Source of the DNA: Manihot esculenta
Taxonomy: Eukaryota > Streptophyta > Magnoliopsida > Malpighiales > Euphorbiaceae
DNA: 64,000 nucleotides
Direction of reading: 5' to 3'
Assembly: GCF_001659605.2 (NCBI RefSeq)
Contig: NC_035170.2
Span: 9,600,539-9,664,538, forward strand
Shown here: positions 11,811 through 20,017 of the stretch, in pieces
How positions within the stretch are numbered: the stretch's first letter is position 1
Layout: each line of letters begins with the position of its first letter
Notes under the pieces: model-generated
Database searches by the model: none
What the model was told of the DNA's origin: nothing
Seen by the model: the letters and a program-made list of their open reading frames with translations, nothing else
Program-made: the position numbers and the translations under genes

Positions 11811-11822
11811 ACTTAAGTAAAC

Positions 11823-12251
11823 TGAAGAATAGTGAGAGTATAAGGAATTGCTTAGAACTCAAGAGTAGTTGTGTTTGAAAAGCATTTTTTATTTTTGTGA
11901 TTATTGACTTTTATACCGTAAGAAATTGGAGTTAATTATAGTATTTCGTGTTCGACTGGTGTCGGCTAATTGATAAGAGATCCCACTAGCTAAGTGATTC
12001 GTGATCCTGTTATTATAGTTGTAATAGAGATTTACTGAATTGTACCCATTAACGGTAACTTTACGTGAAAACTCATTCTATTTAGAGAGGGTGAGTCTTG
12101 ATAAAGTATCAGATGCTATGGTATCTGTCTCTTTCTTTTTATGGATAGGGCTGTGTATCGATTTATCATATTCTTACTACGTGATTCTATCTTATAGTGA
12201 TAATTTACTTTGAACGATTATTGTGTTACATTTATCCCATCACTTTCTACA
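11823..12251. repeat. Tandem ~430-bp repeat, copy B
   Basis: This is an uninterrupted copy of about 429 bp, from TGAAGAATAGTGAGAG to CACTTTCTACA. It directly follows copy A, with a short spacer CTTAAGTAAAC that also precedes copy A in slightly altered form. Substitutions between copies show the duplication is older than the copia insertion. Confidence 0.8.
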
Positions 12252-12717
12252 ATATTCGGCTAATGATATTGTTCCTAAATTTTGAATTTTATATTTCTTT
12301 ATTATTCAATTTTAATAAATTAATTTAATTTTAAAATTTATTTCAAAAATTCATTCTAATTTATTATACCAGAATTTTCATATTATCATCTCTATACTTT
12401 AGCAAACTAACTTATTTTTTTAATAGATTTTTTAAAATATATTAATTAATTTATATATTTACAAATAAAATTTTTATTTTAAAATTATATGAACTAAACA
12501 CTTAAATTTTGAAATTACATAAATTAAATAGTTATGAATTTAAAATTATAAAAACTAAATAATTATAAATTTGAAATTACATGTATTAATTGGGAATAAA
12601 AATATTTTAATTATTTTATATATTATTAATAATTTAAATAAATAAATAAACTAATTAATTAATCGTTTATAAAGACATAATATATAATTGACGGTTTGAG
12701 AAGATGGATGCTAATAA
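12252..12717. other. AT-rich intergenic sequence
   Basis: Very AT-rich DNA with no ORF of note; I see nothing specific in it. Confidence 0.6.
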
Positions 12718-12718
12718 G

Positions 12719-13183
12719 TAGGGTGAGTAGTATTCGGTTCAAATCGAAAAAATTGATAGAATCAAATTAATTTAAAAATTCAGTTTGATTTTTTACTTAT
12801 TTTGGTTTGATTTGATTTTTAATTTTAAAATTTTCGTTTATTTTAGTTCGGTTCGGTTTTGATATGAAAAAATAAAAAAAATTGAATCGAACCGATTAGT
12901 GATAATAGTATATTATTTTCAATAATTTAGAGAGATTAAATTATATTAAAGTTAAAATATTTCAATTAAATTTTAAAATACTAAAAATAAAGTGTAAAAA
13001 ATAAAAAATTTATTAAAAATTTAAATCGATCAAATCAAACTGAATTAAATTGAATCAGACCGATTCGGTTTAATTTTTAAGTATAATCGATTCGATTCGA
13101 TTTTTATACATACTAAAATTTTAATTTTCGATTTATTCAGTTCGATTCGATTTTAAAGCTAACCGACCAAATTCTCACCCTGC
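12719..13183. mobile_element. hAT-like MITE, copy 1
   Basis: This is a ~465-bp non-coding unit. Its ends are imperfect inverted repeats: TAGGGTGAGTAGTATTCGGTT at the left against GCAGGGTGAGAATTTGGTCGG on the opposite strand at the right. The inside is AT-rich with many TTCGGTT/CGATTCG words and is shared with copies near 33.56 kb and 52.25 kb. No clear target duplication is visible here. The hAT assignment rests on copy 3. Confidence 0.65.
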
Positions 13184-13839
13184 AAGTATATTTTAAATTT
13201 ACTAAATTAAATAGCCAAACAGTAAACTTCCCTTATTTTAAAATAAAATAATAATTATTTTTATAAAATTAATTTTATTTTTAATAAATTTTTTAGTGAT
13301 TAAATGGTGTAATTAATTTATATGATATTGAATTCTATTATTTGGAGTTAATTTAGATTTTTTAAAAAATCGTATTTTTGTTACGAAGTAAGAGATATAA
13401 CTGGTAAAATTCACTCGTATAAATAAATAATTTTGATAAATTTATATTTTTTTCATAATTTTTATTTATTTATTTTATTGTTTTAAAATTATTATTTATT
13501 TTTAAATTATAATAATATATAAGTCGATTATTATAAATTTATTTAATTTTATTTTATTTTCAGTAAATTTTTTAAAATATTTCTATTTAAGATATATATA
13601 ATTAAAAAATATATTTATTAATATTTATGAAAAAATAAAGTAGATAAAAGCTATAAAACGGAAGTATATTTGAAAAAAAATATTTTTTTATTAAAAATAA
13701 TTTAATTTTTTAATTAAAAACATATTTTTTATTAATTATTTTTAAAAAATTCAAACGTCATAAAATATTTTTTTAGCAAAAAAAATATATGGAGGCTAAA
13801 TATTATTTAACTGTAATTTAAGAGGTTAATATTAACTTA
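13184..13839. other. AT-rich intergenic sequence
   Basis: Low-complexity AT-rich DNA with no ORF. It borders the left edge of the integrated virus. Confidence 0.6.
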
Positions 13840-14131
13840 TTAGGTGGTAATCCCACCAACCTTTTAATTGTCCTGTGAACCCTGCTATAATAATCTCAGC
13901 TATTGCTCTATCTGAAGCAAAAGATTGAGTTTTATATGCATTAGCTGCCATAATCATCTGTTGTAAGATACTTAATATGTTATACTCGGACAATCCATCT
14001 ATATTCCATTCATAGACTGTCGACGCATTATACTTGAATTGTGATATTATATTGGGTTTATCTATTAATCCTAGGTCTGGAGCTTTACTGACTATTTCCC
14101 TATGGGATATAGGATTTATTTCAAACTGCTC
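13840..14131 (-). pseudogene. Viral coat N-terminal region, duplicate fragment
   Basis: It matches 29,840-30,131, the start of the coat/polymerase frame, almost base for base on the same strand. It ends abruptly at both sides: plant AT-rich DNA on the left and an RNase H block on the right. It codes only a piece of the capsid N-terminal region. Confidence 0.85.
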
Positions 14132-14551
14132 TCTTTCCCTTTATTCTTCTTTCTTCCCATTTTTCTATAAAAATTCTCTTGTTAGAAAATCTGGGATATT
14201 ATTTTTACTTCCTTTAATATATTCAATATCAAAATCAAAAATACTTAAAAGCGCTTGCCATCTAGCAAAAATTTGTTTAAAGGCAAGGTTTTTAACATCT
14301 TTTTGCAAAACATCCTTTGCAGATTTACAATCAATTCTTACCAAAAACTTTTGATTTAATAAATCAGACTGAAATTTATTTATGCATACAACAATACTTA
14401 GAATTTCTTTTTTAATAGTCGAGTAATTTAATTGTGCTGAATTCCAATGTCCTGAAGTAAATTAGATTATGCATTCTTTACCATCTATCTTTTGTTTTAA
14501 AATTCCTCCATATCCTATATCTGATGCATCAGTTTCTACTATCTTAAAGGC
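14132..14551 (-). pseudogene. Viral RNase H, duplicate fragment
   Basis: It matches about 16,982-17,403, covering most of RNase H and its terminal stop. One codon is changed to TAA at 14,462-14,464 where the other copy has CAA, so the frame is cut inside the domain. Its left end joins the coat fragment and its right end joins a fragment of ORF1. Confidence 0.85.
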
Positions 14552-14742
14552 TGTAGATTCTGAAGTTTCTATTCTATTTAACTGGTCTTTTAAACTTTGT
14601 AAAAATTCATTTTTACTATTCTTTAACTCTTTCTGAGTTGAACTAGATACCTGATATGGTTTAAAAACATGTGATTTTATTTTTGATTTTACTTCTTCTT
14701 TTTCTTCTACCTGTTTATTTTTTAAAATATTTTCCATCTTTT
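14552..14742 (-). pseudogene. Viral ORF1 C-terminal segment, duplicate fragment
   Basis: It matches about 30,238-30,430, a Lys/Glu-rich stretch containing MENILKNKQVEEKEE. It runs in frame into the RNase H fragment (IETSESTAFKIVETDAS), giving a 98-codon chimeric open frame at 14,462-14,758. I take the frame as an accident of recombination. Confidence 0.8.
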
Positions 14743-14744
14743 TT

Positions 14745-15082
14745 TGTTTGTTGATCAAAATAAATTAACCATGAATGGGTTGTTGTGGGATTTTGAATAC
14801 TAAAAATATTAGTCCAAGCATCAACATAATCAAAATAATTATATGAAGTAGAATATCTTTTTAATTTTTTAAATACAATCTCAGTATATAAACTTGGCGC
14901 AGGCCAATCCTTAGGATGCATAACACTCTTTATTTGAATAGAAGAATAAGCTATTATTTCTTTATGATTTTTATCAAAATTATGCTTGATTTTAACAGAT
15001 CCAGTTTCTTCTAAAATACTTTGATAATAATCCTGAGGTTTTAAAATATTTTTTGGAGTAAAATACCAATTCTCAGGATAAT
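14745..15082 (-). pseudogene. Viral downstream ORF, duplicate fragment
   Basis: It matches about 16,188-16,522, the middle of the unrecognised downstream ORF. At the spot where the longer copy has lost one base, this copy keeps AAAAATATT and reads through (WTNIFSIQNPTTTHSW), so it documents the frameshift in the other. Confidence 0.82.
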
Positions 15083-15328
15083 ACAGAGAGAATGGGGTTA
15101 CAAGTGTGTGCCTTCACAAGGGGAGAGGCTCCCTTTTATAGAAAATCCTGAGCTTTTACTGTTGATTCACGAGAACCTTACTGTTGGTTCACGCGGATTT
15201 TACTGTTCATGAATAGTGCCTTGTCTGCCACTGTGTCTGATACTTTTTACTGTTGGTGAATAGTTTGTCTGCCACTTCTTTGTCTTTTACTCTTTTCCAC
15301 CGAAATTCTAATTTAATTTGTCTGCCAC
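15083..15328 (-). promoter_or_regulatory. Pararetrovirus promoter region with repeated modules
   Basis: On the minus strand a TATA box (TCTATAAAAGGGAGCC; plus-strand positions about 15,126-15,141) stands in the only non-coding stretch of the virus. This is the place and type of a caulimovirid full-length RNA promoter. Upstream of it are three copies of GTGGCAGACAA (15,221-15,231, 15,265-15,275, 15,318-15,328, minus strand) and four of the form ACAGTAA preceded by CA or GA (15,155-15,164, 15,178-15,186, 15,200-15,208, 15,247-15,255). Repeated short boxes upstream of TATA are typical of enhancers. The first GTGGCAGACAA copy touches the end of the preceding ORF. Activity is inferred. Confidence 0.65.
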
Positions 15329-15329
15329 C

Positions 15330-16909
15330 TTACTCTGAGTCTGACGAGGACGATGAGGTGTCCTTCTTTTTCTTGCTCTTCTTTTTTAATTTTTCTTTCT
15401 TTTCCCTTTTTACCTTTGCTGTCTTTTTACCTTTTCCTTTGCCTGTTTTACTTCGGATTTTTACTGGCGGTAGAACTCCATAGCAATCGTCTTCATTACT
15501 GTCATAGTGTGAAGATGTCGAGTTTTTACCGGAGGATGACGTACTTGATGACGTTGTCGACTCCGCCTCTGAGCTTGACTGCTTTTTAGTCTTTCTTCTG
15601 CCAACTTTCTTTTTTATTTTTGATTTACTGGAGGATTTTACTGATGATTCCCTGCTAGAAGATTGTTTGTCTTCCGGTTTTACTGATGCTTCTGAACTAA
15701 GCTGATTGAACATTTTCTGACAAATCAACTTATATTCTTCAGGTGTTTTAGCTGCGGCTAACATGGCCTGGCATTGAGCCTTTTGGGCTCCAAATGTGGG
15801 CTCTCCTTGCATTGTCAATTTACCAGCATATGAGGTTTCAGGAAATTGGGCCTTTTTAATGATCCATTGTTTTACTGTTTCTTCCGTGGTCGGGTTTCTG
15901 AAAGATCCCCACCATTTTATCTTGTGCTTCTTTACTATAACAGGGATATTCAATTCTGTCACATACTGAAAATCAAAATACCATTGATATACCCAAGGTA
16001 AAAAGAAATTTAGACAGAAATACATCAAAGATGGTATATATTTTTCACTTTGAGGTGGTTTATAATTAGTCTTGAAATATTGATATATATGAAGTAATTC
16101 CTGGGATAAAATATCTTCAGTAATACCTCTAGATTGCCACCATATAAAAAACCAATTTGGAAACTTGGTGACAGATTTAATGGTTTGTTGATCAAAATAA
16201 ATTAACCATGAATGGGTTGTTGTGGGATTTTGAATACTAAAAAATTAGTCCAAGCATCAACATAATCAAAATAATTATATGAAGTAGAATATCTTTTTAA
16301 TTTTTTAAATGCAATCTCAGTATATAAACTTGGCTCAGGCCAATCCTTAGGATGCATAACACTCTTTATTTGAATAGAAGAATAAGCTATTATTTCTTTA
16401 TGATTTTTATCAAAATTATGCTTGATTTTAACAGATCCAGTTTCTTCTAAAATACTTTGATAATAATCCTGAGGTTTTAAAATATTTTTTGGAGTAAAAT
16501 ACCAATTCTCAGGATAATACTTTCTGATTACTTCCCATGGGTTTATATTATTAAATCCGTGTTCAACTTCAATTTCAAATTCAAAAGCAGGTTTTAAATA
16601 CCATTTGTAAAATCCAGTGTTATACCCATGAGATGATTGGATTTTTGGCAAACCCACAGCCTTCAACGGATTTGATAAGTCTTTACTGTCTACCGTTTGA
16701 GACAGACTAGCCGTACCATAAGCGGGTACGATCGCTTTAGATTTAGAAGCCATACCTGTTTCTGCTGAAGAGGAGGCCATACCTTGAAGGGCTTTAATTA
16801 CTTTCGGTGATTGGCTCAGTTCTTCAATCCATTTTTTAATTTCTTCTTGGGTTTTATCAGAGGTTTGGGGTTTTAAGGAGGTTTTACTGGGTTCAGTGGT
16901 TTTATCCAT
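15330..16909 (-). pseudogene. Pararetrovirus downstream ORF, unknown function (one frameshift)
   Basis: It starts at an ATG (16,909; MDKTTEPSK) and follows RNase H. The first 220 or so codons are open. Near 16,240 one base is missing compared with the duplicate at 14,805, and reading continues in another frame to the stop at 15,330. Visible features are a polar Ser/Thr-rich N terminus, a globular middle rich in Trp, Tyr and Phe (FPNWFFIWWQSRG, LPWVYQWYFDFQ), and a disordered C-terminal tail of Ser and Lys runs. Position after polymerase would fit an inclusion-body/transactivator type protein, but I recognise no motif for that. The basic tail suggests nucleic acid binding (inference). Confidence 0.6.
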
Positions 16910-16987
16910 GATCTTACTGATTCTTTCCGATTGTTCGGAAAGGGCTTTAGTAGGAGAGCTGGAAGAACTAGACTTTATCTCTTCCCT

Positions 16988-17649
16988 TTATTCTTCTTTC
17001 TTCCCATTTTTCTGTAAAAATTCTCTTGTTAGAAAATCTGGGATATTATTTTTACTTCCTTTAATATATTCAATATCAAAATCAAAAATACTTAAAAGCG
17101 CTTGCCATCTAGCAAAAATTTGTTTAGAGGCAAGGTTTTTAACATCTTTTTGCAAAACATCCTTTGCAGATTTACAATCAATTCTTACCAAAAACTTTTG
17201 ATTTAATAAATCAGACTGAAATTTATTTATGCATACAACAATACTTAGAATTTCTTTTTTAATAGTCGAGTAATTTAATTGTGCTGAATTCCAATGTCCT
17301 GAAGTAAATTGGATTATGCATTCTTTACCATCTATCTTTTGTTTTAAAATTCCTCCATATCCTATATCTGATGCATCAGTTTCTACTATCTTAAAGGCTG
17401 TAGGATTGGGGATATATAAACATGGTATTTCTTTTACCAAAGATTTTATATGTTTTATAATACCAGTATGTTCTTTAGTCCATGGGCCAGCATTTTTCTT
17501 AAGTCTATCATGTAATGGTTTTATCATTCTGTTTAAATTTGGATAAAAATCTATAACATAATTTAAACATCCTAAAAATCTTTGTAGCTGTGTTTTATTA
17601 GTTATTTCGTCAGGAAACTTATCTCCAAATACCAAGGTTCTTTCAATTG
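16988..17649 (-). pseudogene. Pararetrovirus RT C-terminal part and RNase H, cut off by the gypsy insert
   Basis: This is the downstream half of the viral polymerase. It starts at the gypsy target site with a connection segment (LQRFLGCLNYVIDFYP) and continues into RNase H, where all four acidic residues are visible in VETDASD, IKKEILS, RIDCKSA and IPDFLTR. It ends at TAA (16,988-16,990), which is also present in the duplicate at 14.13 kb. The frame is in register with the other half at 27,160. RNase H would degrade the RNA template during reverse transcription. It is now separated from its RT by 9.5 kb. Confidence 0.9.
17645..17649. repeat. Target site duplication of the gypsy element (left)
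   Basis: AATTG directly precedes the gypsy 5' LTR and is repeated at 27,160-27,164 after the 3' LTR. Confidence 0.92.
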
Positions 17650-17835
17650 TGTAATACCCGGCTCGAGTCCGGCATCGGCATTCCTGTCGTCCGGTGGAAT
17701 CTCGGGTGTCGGAACCCTCGAGAAGGGTAATGCATATGTTTTTCAAGGTATTTTCACTTGTTTTCGTGTTTTGAAGTGTTAAAAGACTTGAGTTTTGAAA
17801 TTTGAAAGAAAAGCAACAAGGGAGAAATGCAAAGG

Positions 17836-17940
17836 TTCGGCCGCCGAAGGTCACTTTCGGCCGCCGAACATTGCATGGTTGCGGCTTCACGTTCGGCTGC
17901 CGAACATTGCATGGTTGCGGCTTCACGTTCGGCTGCCGAA
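17836..17940. repeat. Palindrome cluster upstream of the LTR TATA box, with 36-bp tandem duplication
   Basis: Four copies of the perfect palindrome TTCGGCNGCCGAA stand at 17,836, 17,856, 17,892 and 17,928. The last two lie in two adjacent 36-bp units (17,869-17,904 and 17,905-17,940). Only one unit is present in the 3' LTR. The cluster ends 19 bp before the TATA box, a position for transcription factor binding. Confidence 0.85.
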
Positions 17941-17959
17941 GGTGGTCTGGCCAGCCACC

Positions 17960-17967
17960 TATAAAAG
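17960..17967 (+). promoter_or_regulatory. TATA box of the gypsy 5' LTR
   Basis: TATAAAAG with GC-rich flanks. It is also present in the 3' LTR at 25,315-25,322. Genomic RNA would start about 30 bp downstream. Confidence 0.75.
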
Positions 17968-18494
17968 GGCCAAGGGTCGGTGGAAGGAGGTTATTTCTCC
18001 TCCACTTGCAGCCAGAGGTGAGTTTCAGCCTCTCCTACGTTGACTTTCATGTTTTCCATGATTTTCATCAAAGCTTTCAAGAGTTTTAAGATTTTTGGTG
18101 ACTTATGAAGGTTTTGAGCAAAAGAAGCAAGTTTTGAAGCTTGGAGCTTTGGAAGAGCTTTTCTTCATATCTCCACGTTAGGATCCTTCATCCTCAAGTT
18201 GTGTAAGAGGTAAGTGAAGATCCTGAGCTTCTTTGATGATTTTGAAAGGTTTTATGAAGTTTGTATGGGTAGTTTGCATGTTTAGGTTTAGGTGAGGTTT
18301 TTGGTGATTTGTGGTGTTCCAGCATGATTAAGTGTTATGTGCTATGTTTGTTTGGGGTTTAGGATAGTTTTAGACCCCTTTGTGCATATATATGTGTATA
18401 TGCTAGTTGGGAGTAGTTGATATGCATGTTTGTAGGTTTTTGGGCAAAGTTTGCATGAAACAGAGCAGGGTTCTGCCCTTCGGGCAAAACCAGG

Positions 18495-18728
18495 TTCGGC
18501 CGCCGAAGGAAGGTTCGGCCGCCGAACCCCTGGTGGAGGCAGTTCGGCTGCCAAAGGTTTCCCCCGAAAGCTAGGCTTTCGGTTTAGAAAGGGACTTTCG
18601 GCCACCGAAAGAGGGAGTTCGGCCGCCGAAAGGGTGTGAGTTTCGTCTCTGGACGAGACCTTCGGCCGCCGAAGGTGCCGCCGAACATGCATGAGTTTCG
18701 TCTCTGGAGAGGGGTTTCGGCCGCCGAA
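18495..18728. repeat. Palindrome cluster downstream of the LTR TATA box
   Basis: Perfect TTCGGCCGCCGAA occurs at 18,495, 18,514, 18,618, 18,661 and 18,716. Near-copies are at 18,543 and 18,597; the latter is perfect in the 3' LTR. The cluster would lie in transcribed LTR RNA, where each unit could also form a short hairpin. Confidence 0.85.
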
Positions 18729-19807
18729 CCTGCCGCCGAAAGTGCCCTGTCCAGCTTTCTTTTGCATGTTTTATGTGATGGTTTGAGGTTTGTTTAGAGG
18801 GGTTTTGGGGAGTTTCGTAGAGATGTTCTTGAGTGAGTTTAGTCCCTCATTTGAGTCCACCTGTGTAGGTACGGACCAGAGGAATCAGGGAGGTCAGCAG
18901 TGAGTCCAGTGTCAGAACCTGCAGAGTCAGTGCAGAGATAACCAGGTGAGTGGAATTTAACTTAATGATTTAATATGAGAACTGATATTTTATCATGCTT
19001 CATGCATCATGACTATGCTATAGGGTGCGTGCATTAGTGTACACAAAGATGATGCATTGCATTTATCCTTGTACTTGGCATTGCTCCTTGTACATTGCTT
19101 ATGTGAGACGGCACGGACTTCGTGAGGATTCATTAGCCCTCAGAGGAAAGACCTGGAACAGCCCTACGGGGACCAGGCACATGGTACTTAGGTACCCCAG
19201 ATGAGATAGAGGGAGTTTTGATCCGTCCGGCCGAGGTGATGTGCTTATGTGTTGCATTCCATGAGAGCATGTTTTATCACCTGTATTTGCCTATTCTACT
19301 CACTGGGCTATCGTAGCTCATCCCTCTCCCCTAACTCCAGTTGTGCAGGTTCAGAGGTCAGAGAGAACTCAGCAGAGTACAGGAAGAGTACAGAGTGGTG
19401 TAATAGCTAGTGTGGACATGTAAATGTAAAGAGATAAGGTTTATGTATAGTGTATAGAATGGTGCTTGACTATAAGAGATGTAATCCCTTGTTCTTTTCA
19501 CATGATCAGTTTATGTTTACATATATTGTTGTATGTTTATGAGCAAAACCAGGCTTAACATTATGAGTGTGATCCGCCTAGAGCCATGAGGAGCTCTAGT
19601 AGGGATGAGTAGAGAACAGAGAGAGTGCATGCACAGGTTAAGCCTTGGAATGAAGAAAAGTTTTATGTTTTTACAGCAAATGTATGATCATGTATGGGAT
19701 TTCACAGGTATACAGACAGGAGAGCAGGCTTACTACGGGTCCCGGCGACCTTAAGTCGATCTGGATCCTAGTGCCGGTGGCAGTTCGATTTCCGGGCTGT
19801 TACAGAT

Positions 19808-19819
19808 TGGTATCAGAGC
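19808..19819 (+). other. Primer-binding site (initiator tRNA-Met)
   Basis: TGGTATCAGAGC lies three bases after the 5' LTR end, the standard initiator tRNA-Met site. Confidence 0.93.
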
Positions 19820-20017
19820 CCTAGGTTCACATGGTCGGACCTATAGAGAGAGAGTTGGGCTCATAGAGAGGTTTAGCAGGTCAAGCACCATAGGAAAAAC
19901 ATGTCCACGAGGATAGGATGTTATGCTGATGTGCAATGCCCTGAGTTATGCATGTGCATGTTTTTGATGTGTTGTTGATGTGTTGTGTGATTTGTTGTTG
20001 TGTTCCAGAGAGTGAAG

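Larger units (their letters stand above)
17650..19804 (+). repeat. Gypsy 5' LTR
   Basis: It is 2,155 bp. A TATA box TATAAAAG lies at 17,960-17,967. GC-rich palindromes cluster on both sides of it (see separate entries). It differs from the 3' LTR by one extra 36-bp unit (17,905-17,940) and about six substitutions. Confidence 0.95.

Noticed and set aside
3673..12251. Calling the 430-bp tandem repeats LTRs of the broken gypsy element
   Set aside because: TG...CA ends fit, but there is no space for a primer-binding site next to the gag. Kept as an unclassified repeat.
17650..17926. N-terminal part of the open frame that includes viral RNase H (up to 17,926)
   Set aside because: It is read-through into the gypsy LTR. 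The viral part begins at the target site, 17,649.
17836..17940. CRISPR-like or satellite array from the regularly spaced palindromes
   Set aside because: Spacing is irregular, the units lie in an LTR, and the host is a plant.
18342..18767. 141-codon minus-strand frame in the gypsy LTR (also at 25,697-26,122)
   Set aside because: Its Arg/Pro/Ala-rich text is simply the translated palindrome array. It lies wholly inside LTR sequence.
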